From Candidatus Staskawiczbacteria bacterium (GTDB lineage: Bacteria > Patescibacteriota > Minisyncoccia > Minisyncoccales > Staskawiczbacteraceae): a DNA stretch of 54,510 nt. The notes beneath the pieces were generated by a model. That model ran no database searches. It saw nothing but the letters and a program-made list of their open reading frames with translations, and was not told the origin of the DNA. Shown here piece by piece: positions 1 through 8,623 of the stretch (position 1 is the first letter of the stretch; each line of letters opens with the position of its first letter). The DNA lies in contig JACPYG010000006.1 in the NCBI GenBank assembly GCA_016196125.1, forward strand, positions 1-54,510, read 5' to 3'. A program made the position numbers and the translations under genes.

Positions 1-3000
1 ACCCTCTATTGTAGCAATATCCTGCGAATCTGCAAATATGTGCTTTGTAATTTTTGGAGTCGCGGCGGCGCTGTCTGCATTATAGAATTTGGTCGGATAA
101 AAAGTGGTTGTGGCGCCGTTGGAATATTTTATTCTCTGGCCTGAAGGATCATAGCCATAAGTAATTATGGCTGAACCAGCAGGAATGGCAGTATTATAAA
201 TAGAACTTTTAACTAAGCGATTATTATAATCAAAAGTATGGCTTTTTTTATAATCTCGCTGTGAACCTACCGAGTAAATTTCTGTTGTCATATTGCCATT
301 GTTGTCGTAAGTAAAATTTGTTGTACTGGCGCCATTGCTAATACTGGTAAGCGCATGAGGATTTGCATAATTATTTCCAGTATTGCCGGCATATGAATAT
401 GCATAAACTATTGTTGGGTTCGCGCCAATGGTTTCATTTTTAGTTAATATGTTGCCAATGGCGTCATAACTGAAAGTTTGGGAATAAGCGCTTTGACCTG
501 CGGCAACATTGGTTATATTGGCAGAAATTAAACGATAAAGGTCATCGTAAACATATTGAGAAGTTTTGGAGGCGATGTTGTCTGACGCATCAACTATTTT
601 GACAATGTTTCCAATAGCATCGTAGATATAGCTTAAATTCTGGCCATTTATTCCGCCTGCAACAGCAGTAATTTTATTGTTTAGTCTGTAAAGTTTTGCG
701 GCGTCATAATTATTTGAAGTGACAACTCCGTTGGCATAAGAAATAACAGTTGCCTCCGCAGTCGGCGAATAGTCAATGTTATTTACCACATCAATAAAAT
801 TGACATCTGCCCTTTCTTTTCTTTGAATTTTATCAATCAGCCCTGCGGAATTATAAATATTTTTGACCTGTGAATTATCGGGATTGGCGATGGTAATTTG
901 ATTGCCCTGCCTATCATAATCGTAAGCGGTTAAATAACCTCCAACTACAGCGCTCATAATCTTTGACTCGGTTTTAAGAAATCCCAAAGCGTTATAGGTG
1001 TTATTTTGAATCAGATTTGAAGATGAAAAACCGGTAAGACGGCCTTTGCCGTCTGCTCCTCTATCATAAGTATTTACGACATCAATACCAATGCTTCCGG
1101 TATAATCTTCGGTCAATTGCCGGTTTATATTGTCGTAGGTATAATTAACAGTTTGATTATTTGGACTAATTTTTTGAGTCAGATTTCCGGCATCATCGTA
1201 GCCATATTTCCAAACGCCAAAAGTTGCATCAAATGGAGCATGCAGGTCTTCTGCGGTTAATCTTTGGCCAAGTCCGTCATAAGTAAAACTGCGGATATTG
1301 CCCAAAGCATCTGTAATCTTTGTGATGTTTCCCAAATAATTATAATTATAAAAAGTGGAATATATATTACCCGAATTGTGCTCGTCAACCTGAATAAGAT
1401 TTCCATAAGCGTCTTTATATAAGTATTTAATTTTGTTATTTACGTCGTAAATTATAAGCTTCCAATCTTGGTAATAATTAGTGACAGCGCCAACCGAATT
1501 AGTAGACTTATATATACGACCTATAGGATCATAAATATAATTTGTGTAAAGATTGTAGTCACCGGTTGGCGAAGTTCTGATTTGACCTGTGGAAAAATAA
1601 GGCAAAGATTCTTTTTCTAAAAGCCCGAGACTATTATAAACATAATCTTTTACTGTAAAATTTGAATCTTCAGCCTCCGCCCTTTCCTGGATTTTTCTGC
1701 CCAAAAAGTCAAAGTAAACATAACTGTCAACAATATTTGAGCCGTCTAAATAATCTGATTTTTTAACGCTTACGGCGTTTGGAGTATCTGTGTAAACATA
1801 AGTTGTTTTGGCGACTAAAGTTGACGGCGTTATTAAATCCGGCTGTTTTTCTTCTGTTAATCTGCCTAAACCATCGTAAACATATTGAAATACCCTTGTG
1901 TTGGGGTCGATTTTTTGGGTAATTTGCCCGGATGAATAATCATACTTATATTGGGAAACATGGTTTAAAGCATTGGTTACTGCGGCTGGATAAAGATTAT
2001 AAGCGTCATAGGAATATTGAGTAATTTTACCCCGAGGATCAGTTGATGACTGCATCAAGCCATAGCTGTTATAAGTTTTTTGGTTATTAATATAGGTGGC
2101 GCCGCTTTTCCAATCCTCTTGCTTGGTAAGGTTTCCCTTAGACAAAATTCCGAGCGGCAAAGAATCATAATGATATAATCTTTCTTTAACTTTGTTTCCG
2201 TTTTGATCAAATGTAGCGGCGCCTGATACTTGATACTTAATGCTAAATGCTTCGTTTGCATAAGTGTAATTTGTGGTAAATTTATCTTGTCCGATATCTG
2301 AAAAAGTTCCATTGTCTTGCCCAGCCACTTCGCCCCATTGGATTTTTTGAGTCAAGTTTCCATTACTATTATCATATATATAACTTTCAGCTGTATCTCT
2401 GTGAGTAGCATTGCCGTCAAAAGTATAATTTACCGATTGAACCAACTTTACAAATTTACTGCCAGAGGCCAAATCATAACTATCCCATTTATTTACAACT
2501 GCTTGGTAGAGATTGCCGGCGCTGTCATATTTTTCAATTCTGTAGGGCTTGCCTATTTTAAAATAATTATCCTGGAATTCTCCGCGGGCAGAATCGCTTT
2601 CGTTGGCCGTATGATAATAAGTTTTAGTAATATTACCGGCCAGATCAGTTTCTGCGACCAAATCATAACCGGCAAATTTTCTGTCTGTCGGATTATTATA
2701 ATAATAATGTCCGCCTGTATATTGATAAGACGAGCTTATATCATTTTCCAATCCGTCATTGGTAATAATTTTGTTTACGGTGAATATTAAATAAGGAGAT
2801 TTATTAGCCGGATTTCCAAGTCCATCTGTATATTGAGCCGTTGTTTTGTAATTAACAGTCGTATTGCCGCCCTGCGGATAAGTTATTTGGCTTAATAAAT
2901 CTTGCTTTGACCCGGTATTTATATATTCAAAATCCTTATTCACAGCATGGCTGGTTTTTCTTATTTCTACGAGATCCTCTAACCCATCGCCATTAAAATC

Positions 3001-5370
3001 TGTAAATTGTGGCATCGAATTAATGCTTTGCATAGTGTTCCAGGAGACTAATACCCATTTGTCGTTTGTATATCCAAAAAAGATATACGGTAAATTCCAG
3101 CCATTGCCATTATTAATATAACCGATGCGTTGATTGGTATTGTTTAAATAAAAATTTTCAACCAAATCGGGAAATCCGTCATTATTAAAGTCTACAATCT
3201 GGCTTTTTAATATGGAACTATCCTGGGGTTTTGGAAAATTCCACTCAGAGCCGGCCTGCGTCCAGCCAGAACCATTGTTGATATAAATATCGCTATTCTC
3301 GCCCCCTGGATACTCCGGGCCATTTGGAAGAATATCGCCCTTGTGAGAAATAACCATATCGGCAAGACCGTCTCCATTTAAATCGGGAAATTTTAAATCT
3401 ATAACAGTTGAATTTCCGGCATGCCAATTATTTAACCAAAAATTCATTGGCTTAAGATTCCATGAAGAATTAGCCTCTGTCCATCCAGAACCGTTATTTA
3501 TATATACAAATTCTTTAAATTCAAAATATGGAGAAGAATTATCCGGCTCGGCGTCAACTTTGATGATTTGTATAAAATCAGACAAGCCATCACCGTTAAG
3601 GTCTACAAAGTATTTTTGCCATGACCAAGGATTTATGGGATACAATCCTGATGGTATATCTGGCAGTTTCCACGAAGGATTTGCTTGGCTCCACCCATGC
3701 CCGTTATTAATATAAATATGATTAGTAAAAGTATTGTTTAAATCATCGGGCGGATATCCATCAACGCCGACTCTTTCAACTAAATCTGGCAAACCGTCTG
3801 CATTAAGGTCTGGAAAATATACTTCTCCCAAGCCGCAATCACAAACACCAAACTCATCAAAAAAATAACTAGGCAGACCCCACGAAGAACTGCCGGGTAA
3901 TTTCCATTCGTTTAATTGTGGAGTCCAGCCATGGCCGGTATTTAAAAATTCCGCATCTCTTTTATACTGATAAATATCACCCTCTACCCTGAATCTTGCA
4001 ATAAGCGTAACTAGATCTGGCAAGCCATCGGCGTTGAGGTCTGGTGAATATGATTCCAAATTGTTTCCGGCGCTGACCTGAAAATCGCTTGCTGGATTTG
4101 GAAAATTCCAATAAGTATCTGCTGGTATCCAATTAGTAACAGATGAAGATTGATAATCAAAACTTGTCTCGGGTAAAGAAATAATATTTCCGATATTATT
4201 CTTGCCAGACATTGTTATTGATTTTAACAAAGACCTGTTTGTGTCTTGGCTTTTTTCGTAGGATAAAATATATTTTCTCACCCAATCGTTATTTGCCCTT
4301 ACATTAATTTCATTGATTAAATAGTTGGAATTTACGGCAAATCCTGTAGCGTGTGAAACAGCATTATCTGTTCTTGCGATTCTTTGAAAGCTGACTTTAA
4401 AAATACCCTCTGCAGCGCCATTATTTGTGTATTTTATGGATAAAGGATAAATTTGGCCTGCATCTTTAAAATATAAATAAGAGATATAATTGCCGTTAGT
4501 GTCTCTTACTTCCTGCAACATCCACTTATATGTGTCGCTCGGACTTGCCGAGTTATTTTGCTGAGAGGAAGTATTGTAACCAAATTTATATTCTGCGCCG
4601 TCTTTTGTGGTAACAAGCCACTTATTTTCAGAAAATACGTATTTATTAAAGCTTCCATTTTCGATTTTTGGAACATAAGAAGAACCGGAATAATTTACTA
4701 ATTCCCCATCAAGAGACGAATAAAAGTAATTTGGAAAAGATGGATCATATAACTTATCAGAACCGGACTTATTCAATCTTTGTATATACGGGATATTTAA
4801 AGTCCAGCCATAGCCAAAAACACTTCCTTGAACTGAATCCTGGCTGTTGTACTGTAATTTTAAATCTGGCTGCATTCCATTGCGGCCAGGAGGAACAGTA
4901 ATGGAATAATTATATACTAAAGCTCCGGTTGCGGGATCGAGTTCCGGAATAAGCTGTTTTTGAGAGGTTAATGAATTTGATAAAGAAGATGTGTCGGAAG
5001 GCGATTCACCTATTGCATTAGTTTCGCCTTCCGGAGAAATCTCATTATCTTCTTCATTGATAATATCGGTCAAAATATCTTCTTTAAATTCATCGACGGC
5101 GCTGACCGCATCGTCGGGATTTGATTCTGGAGAAATATCAGGTTCAACATCGGAAAACACTTCATCTTGGCTGTAATTATCAGCGATATCTGATTGCTCA
5201 ACAATATCTGTATCTAAAGAATCTGTAAAAATAGGGTCGCTATCTGAAAAATCGTCAAAGGCAAAAACCGGGGCCAAAGGAGCCGCAAAAAACACAAACA
5301 TCAAAAACACCGCAACTAACTTCAATAGTTGTTCTTTATCTCTTTTATAAGTATTTAATAGTTTCTCCAT
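1..5370 (-). CDS. SpvB/TcB-like N-terminal + FG-GAP/VCBS repeats + RHS/YD-repeat secreted protein; 3' end (C-terminus) truncated by the window edge
   Basis: Reading from ATG at 5370: signal-like N-terminus MEKLLNTYKRDKEQLLKLVAVFLMFVFFAAPLAPVFA, Asp/Ser/Glu-rich linker, SpvB-like ELDPATGALVYNYSITVPPGRNGMQPDLKLQYNSQDSVQGSVFGYGWTLNIPYIQRL, repeated PDLNADGLPDLV blocks, then many RHS units (YDGLGRLTEE, YDAIGNIVKI), ending in-frame at base 1 with KITKHIFADSQDIATIEG. Frame is consistent at every place sampled; 1790 codons with no stop noticed. Confidence 0.9.
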   Translation of the reverse strand, partial: MEKLLNTYKRDKEQLLKLVAVFLMFVFFAAPLAPVFAFDDFSDSDPIFTDSLDTDIVEQSDIADNYSQDEVFSDVEPDISPESNPDDAVSAVDEFKEDILTDIINEEDNEISPEGETNAIGESPSDTSSLSNSLTSQKQLIPELDPATGALVYNYSITVPPGRNGMQPDLKLQYNSQDSVQGSVFGYGWTLNIPYIQRLNKSGSDKLYDPSFPNYFYSSLDGELVNYSGSSYVPKIENGSFNKYVFSENKWLVTTKDGAEYKFGYNTSSQQNNSASPSDTYKWMLQEVRDTNGNYISYLYFKDAGQIYPLSIKYTNNGAAEGIFKVSFQRIARTDNAVSHATGFAVNSNYLINEINVRANNDWVRKYILSYEKSQDTNRSLLKSITMSGKNNIGNIISLPETSFDYQSSSVTNWIPADTYWNFPNPASDFQVSAGNNLESYSPDLNADGLPDLVTLIARFRVEGDIYQYKRDAEFLNTGHGWTPQLNEWKLPGSSSWGLPSYFFDEFGVCDCGLGEVYFPDLNADGLPDLVERVGVDGYPPDDLNNTFTNHIYINNGHGWSQANPSWKLPDIPSGLYPINPWSWQKYFVDLNGDGLSDFIQIIKVDAEPDNSSPYFEFKEFVYINNGSGWTEANSSWNLKPMNFWLNNWHAGNSTVIDLKFPDLNGDGLADMVISHKGDILPNGPEYPGGENSDIYINNGSGWTQAGSEWNFPKPQDSSILKSQIVDFNNDGFPDLVENFYLNNTNQRIGYINNGNGWNLPYIFFGYTNDKWVLVSWNTMQSINSMPQFTDFNGDGLEDLVEIRKTSHAVNKDFEYINTGSKQDLLSQITYPQGGNTTVNYKTTAQYTDGLGNPANKSPYLIFTVNKIITNDGLENDISSSYQYTGGHYYYNNPTDRKFAGYDLVAETDLAGNITKTYYHTANESDSARGEFQDNYFKIGKPYRIEKYDSAGNLYQAVVNKWDSYDLASGSKFVKLVQSVNYTFDGNATHRDTAESYIYDNSNGNLTQKIQWGEVAGQDNGTFSDIGQDKFTTNYTYANEAFSIKYQVSGAATFDQNGNKVKERLYHYDSLPLGILSKGNLTKQEDWKSGATYINNQKTYNSYGLMQSSTDPRGKITQYSYDAYNLYPAAVTNALNHVSQYKYDYSSGQITQKIDPNTRVFQYVYDGLGRLTEEKQPDLITPSTLVAKTTYVYTDTPNAVSVKKSDYLDGSNIVDSYVYFDFLGRKIQERAEAEDSNFTVKDYVYNSLGLLEKESLPYFSTGQIRTSPTGDYNLYTNYIYDPIGRIYKSTNSVGAVTNYYQDWKLIIYDVNNKIKYLYKDAYGNLIQVDEHNSGNIYSTFYNYNYLGNITKITDALGNIRSFTYDGLGQRLTAEDLHAPFDATFGVWKYGYDDAGNLTQKISPNNQTVNYTYDNINRQLTEDYTGSIGIDVVNTYDRGADGKGRLTGFSSSNLIQNNTYNALGFLKTESKIMSAVVGGYLTAYDYDRQGNQITIANPDNSQVKNIYNSAGLIDKIQRKERADVNFIDVVNNIDYSPTAEATVISYANGVVTSNNYDAAKLYRLNNKITAVAGGINGQNLSYIYDAIGNIVKIVDASDNIASKTSQYVYDDLYRLISANITNVAAGQSAYSQTFSYDAIGNILTKNETIGANPTIVYAYSYAGNTGNNYANPHALTSISNGASTTNFTYDNNGNMTTEIYSVGSQRDYKKSHTFDYNNRLVKSSIYNTAIPAGSAIITYGYDPSGQRIKYSNGATTTFYPTKFYNADSAAATPKITKHIFADSQDIATIEG

Positions 5371-5597
5371 AATCTAATCTAATTTAATTAGTTTTATCCT
5401 ATTCAAGCTAAAATCTGTTGTCAATAGTTAACAACTAATAAGACTGTTGAAAATCCTAAAAATAGACTTATTTTAGAGTAATTTGTAGTACTGTAATTTT
5501 AATAGTGTTGTTATATATTAACAATATAATAAAAATTATGTCGGTACGTATCAACCAATAATTTGCTTGTTAAACAATTTAGAATTTGGCTTAAGCG

Positions 5598-5637
5598 AAA
5601 AAAAGCCCCGCCCGATGTTTTACCACCGAGAGGGGCC
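5598..5637 (-). terminator. Rho-independent terminator downstream of the 28-aa ORF 5659..5745
   Basis: Minus strand GCCCCTCTCG-GTGGTAAAACAT-CGGGCGGGGC followed by T7; about 9 pairs with one mismatch. Confidence 0.75.
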
Positions 5638-5658
5638 GCGGCCGATCAAGATTGCGCT

Positions 5659-5745
5659 TTATCGGCAAATTCTGCCGAGAAAAACTCGCTGGCGATCGTA
5701 GAAAATCCAGATCGCCAGAAACACACCCAGATAGACAAGAAACAT
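5659..5745 (-). CDS. 28-aa single-TM micro-protein MFLVYLGVFLAIWIFYDRQRVFLGRICR
   Basis: Strong Shine-Dalgarno GGAAGGAGCTGAC-ATG, hydrophobic N-terminal segment, basic C-terminus, strong terminator right after the stop, promoter-like TTGATG-16-TATGAT upstream. Below the ORF-track size cut-off. Confidence 0.6.
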   Translation of the reverse strand: MFLVYLGVFLAIWIFYDRQRVFLGRICR

Positions 5746-5801
5746 GTCAGCTCCTTCCCATAATTAGAATCTTCTCCAAAGAACAAAACCTCACAAATTC
5801 C

Positions 5802-5829
5802 ATCATACAACAATAAAATATATCATCAA
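5802..5829 (-). promoter_or_regulatory. Candidate sigma-70-type promoter for the 28-aa ORF
   Basis: Minus strand TTGATG - 16 nt - TATGAT about 57 nt upstream of the ATG. Confidence 0.4.
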
Positions 5830-5994
5830 CAGCTGACTTTAATAATATATTATGCCTTTCACGCAGGTCTCTCTCTTATTTTCTCTACTAGCTTGTTAAT
5901 TATCTCCTTACAACTTACTATACTTTTTAATTATCTAATGGTACACTTAACTAAAGGTCGTCTTGATAATAATAGCGCTAAAATAAATTACAAT

Positions 5995-6081
5995 ATGGCT
6001 GAAGAAAACAAATGTCCGGCTTGCGGACACGAGCATAAAGAAGAAGACGGAAGTTGCAGCTGTGGTTGTCCAAAGCAATAA
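5995..6081 (+). CDS. 28-aa Cys-rich zinc-ribbon/metallothionein-like peptide MAEENKCPACGHEHKEEDGSCSCGCPKQ
   Basis: In-frame ATG inside ORF 5893..6081; CPxCGHxH and CSCGC motifs; terminator hairpin follows at 6103-6131. Confidence 0.55.
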   Translation: MAEENKCPACGHEHKEEDGSCSCGCPKQ

Positions 6082-6102
6082 TAAACTTGTCTCATTTTCT
6101 CT

Positions 6103-6135
6103 AAAATCCGCTCCCATGAGGGGCGGATTTTTATT
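6103..6135 (+). terminator. Rho-independent terminator after the Cys-rich micro-ORF
   Basis: AAAATCCGCTCCC-ATGA-GGGGCGGATTTTTATTTT. Confidence 0.7.
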
Positions 6136-6170
6136 TTGGCCCATTGCTATATGCTTTTAGAATAATTACA

Positions 6171-6199
6171 AAACCGCCCACTTATTGGATGGGCGGTTT
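6171..6199 (-). terminator. Hairpin terminator, possibly bidirectional, after gene 6221..6751
   Basis: AAACCGCCCA-CTTATTGGA-TGGGCGGTTT perfect 10-bp stem. Confidence 0.65.
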
Positions 6200-6220
6200 G
6201 GAATAGACAATATTGGTTAT

Positions 6221-6751
6221 TTAATTATTTGTAAATAATTTTACAAACCAACCGAATAGGCTGAATTTACTCTCATTGGCTTTCAAAAAATCGTTAATTT
6301 TTTGCTGTTCCTGCTTTAATGCTTCAATTTGCGCCTGAAGGATTGTTTTAGTGTCTGTATTCGTCGTTTTATCTAATAATCTATTCAACTGGTTGATTTG
6401 GTTTTCAGTTTTTACCATCTCGCTTCGCAACCGGCCAACATTCTTATAATCCGTTCCGATTAGAAATGTTTTAATGCTATTTCTACTCTGAATTTTATCT
6501 ATTGCATTGGCCACATTGTCTTTACCGTCATTTTGCTCATTAGCAATTACTTTTATTTGTTCGCCTATTTCCCACTTTTCTTTATTAGCCGCATCCAAAA
6601 GGCTTTGAACAAATGTTGCTACGGCACTTTTATGTTCTGCACCGTTGGCTTTTCCGCTGTTTTGAGCTTTGGCAAATGCGACTGAAGAACAAAAGGCAAC
6701 TACAAATACCAAAGAAACCGCAAGCAATTGGCTATTTTTAATTATTTTCAT
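6221..6751 (-). CDS. Secreted coiled-coil hypothetical protein
   Basis: Signal peptide MKIIKNSQLLAVSLVFVVAFCSSVAFA; Gln/Lys/Glu-rich helical C-terminal region. Confidence 0.75.
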   Translation of the reverse strand: MKIIKNSQLLAVSLVFVVAFCSSVAFAKAQNSGKANGAEHKSAVATFVQSLLDAANKEKWEIGEQIKVIANEQNDGKDNVANAIDKIQSRNSIKTFLIGTDYKNVGRLRSEMVKTENQINQLNRLLDKTTNTDTKTILQAQIEALKQEQQKINDFLKANESKFSLFGWFVKLFTNN

Positions 6752-6849
6752 ATTTTTATAAGTATGTTATTTTTTATACTCGTCCAGGCCGAAGTTACTT
6801 TAAGCAAATGATTAATATTTATCATAATAATAAATGTTTAATAATAAAT

Positions 6850-8004
6850 TTAATTAATCGCCTTTCCGTCTTGGAAAACCGTCATTCCTTTTTTCTTCAA
6901 TTCTTTGAAAAATTCATCTACAGGAATCGCTTTATCCGGCGTAAAACTTCCCCTTGCCTTAATACGGCCATCTAGAATCATCTGGGCGATGATTGATGCG
7001 GGCAAGCCGGTATCAATATTACACCCCGAATCAGTCCAACCGGGCAGAGTCACAACAATGCACTCCATACGCATTATTCTAATAGACGCCTTTTTATCTT
7101 TTCCCGAAATTTCAACCCAAAGATTTTCTTTTTCGCTATAATTTTCCGGTCTTGGCAGTTTGGTTAAAATTCTCGAAATTGCGTCTACCGGCCTTATTTC
7201 TGTTTTTTCAAAAGTTAATAATTCTTTCTTGCCAAAACCTAACGCAATAATTGTTTTTAAAATATCAAGAGAGTGATCTGGAAAACCGGCATAAAACCTG
7301 ATATTTTTAGGGTGATAATCTTTATAATCTTCACTGAAAGTATAAGTTTCAGGATGTCGCACCAAATAACATTTTTGCGTTCCAATTTCCCTGAATTCCC
7401 TGATTACTTCCGTTTTTTGCGGATTTTTTTCCATCCAAACTCCATTTTCAAGCACTGGCGCCGGATCGGTCAGTTCTTCAATAATGCTTTCAACGGAAAA
7501 TGGAACAGCGAACTTTTTCACATTAGAATCCCAAGCAAATCCAATTTCAATGGTATCGATTTCGCCAAAGAACTTTGACGCATGCATCATCATTATATTA
7601 TTAACTCCAGGAGTTGAACCGCAACCGGTTATGGCTAACAATCCCGCTTTTTTAAAATCCGAATCCATGGAAAGTTGAGCCCTGGTCATTGGTATATCGC
7701 TTCCAAGGTCAATGACATGCCTGCCTTCTTCAAGACAAATTCTATAAACATCGTGATTCCAATCGCCTTCGGCGCAATTAATCACTATTTTAGCCGGGAT
7801 TTTTCGGATAAAATTTTTTACATCTTCATATTTTCTTAGGTCAATAAACTCAAACTGCGTACCGGGATATTGCGCTAAATTTTTTTCCGAATTATCGCGA
7901 TACAAGTCAGCACAATATACTTTATATCCACAATCAAGCAAATCGCGCACAACAATCTGGCCCTGCATGCCGCTTGAACCTATTACCAAAAAATCGTATT
8001 TCAT
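6850..8004 (-). CDS. Saccharopine dehydrogenase / carboxynorspermidine synthase-family oxidoreductase
   Basis: Rossmann start MKYDFLVIGSSGMQGQIVVRDLL, INCAEGDW and GCGSTPGVNN motifs typical of the saccharopine dehydrogenase family. Confidence 0.8.
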   Translation of the reverse strand: MKYDFLVIGSSGMQGQIVVRDLLDCGYKVYCADLYRDNSEKNLAQYPGTQFEFIDLRKYEDVKNFIRKIPAKIVINCAEGDWNHDVYRICLEEGRHVIDLGSDIPMTRAQLSMDSDFKKAGLLAITGCGSTPGVNNIMMMHASKFFGEIDTIEIGFAWDSNVKKFAVPFSVESIIEELTDPAPVLENGVWMEKNPQKTEVIREFREIGTQKCYLVRHPETYTFSEDYKDYHPKNIRFYAGFPDHSLDILKTIIALGFGKKELLTFEKTEIRPVDAISRILTKLPRPENYSEKENLWVEISGKDKKASIRIMRMECIVVTLPGWTDSGCNIDTGLPASIIAQMILDGRIKARGSFTPDKAIPVDEFFKELKKKGMTVFQDGKAIN

Positions 8005-8067
8005 TTTTAAATTTTATTTTTATTTTTTATTACTATATTATTATCATAATATATTCCAACCATTATG

Positions 8068-8096
8068 CAAAATAAAAAAGCTCATTTTAGAGCCAT
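8068..8096 (-). terminator. Candidate terminator downstream of the response-regulator gene
   Basis: Minus strand GGCTC-TAAAAT-GAGCTTTTTTATTTT. Confidence 0.5.
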
Positions 8097-8191
8097 TTTA
8101 TTTTCGCATCCGATGATTCAACATTAGAACTTGGTTTATCAACGAGTTTCCGAATGTGTAAACTATTATCTTTTAATAAAAAACAGTGTAA

Positions 8192-8569
8192 TTATTTTAT
8201 ATTTAATCTTTCTTTAACTTTTTTAACGATATCATCAATATCCCAATCAGACTTAACGAGATAATCAACATCCCCATACGAAGCTTCTAATGCATCTGCT
8301 ATATGCTGCATATCACTTAAATTGGTTAAAAATATCATCATCGTACCGAGATTTAATTTTTTTATTTCTTTTGCCATGACTATTCCATCAACTTTTGGCA
8401 ATAAAATATCGATGAGAATTAAGTCAGGCTTTTCTTTTCCTGTTATTGCTAATCCTTCCTCGCCGTCCGAAGCTACAAAAACGTCAAAACCCTCGTTATC
8501 AAATTTATCCTTAAGGGCCGATTGGAGTTGTTGATCGTCTTCTACAATAAGAATTTTTTTGGAATTCAT
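8192..8569 (-). CDS. Single-domain response regulator (receiver domain)
   Basis: KILIVEDDQQLQSALKDKF, PDLILIDILLPKVDG (phospho-Asp), conserved T and K positions. Confidence 0.9.
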   Translation of the reverse strand: MNSKKILIVEDDQQLQSALKDKFDNEGFDVFVASDGEEGLAITGKEKPDLILIDILLPKVDGIVMAKEIKKLNLGTMMIFLTNLSDMQHIADALEASYGDVDYLVKSDWDIDDIVKKVKERLNIK

Positions 8570-8623
8570 ATGTGTTAATATTTTTAATAATATACCTACA
8601 ATGATTATACTATATCTTAAAAA

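Noticed and set aside
2055-2790. ORFs 2055..2312 (-) and 2317..2790 (+) as genes
   Set aside because: Both lie inside the continuous RHS reading frame (1..5370, minus) in other frames; compositionally by-product ORFs.
4668-5176. Plus-strand ORFs 4668..4901 and 4991..5176
   Set aside because: Antisense to the SpvB/linker part of the RHS gene; Ser/Ile-rich by-products without SD.
5563-5763. Plus-strand 66-aa ORF
   Set aside because: Antisense to the better supported 28-aa minus-strand gene and its terminator.
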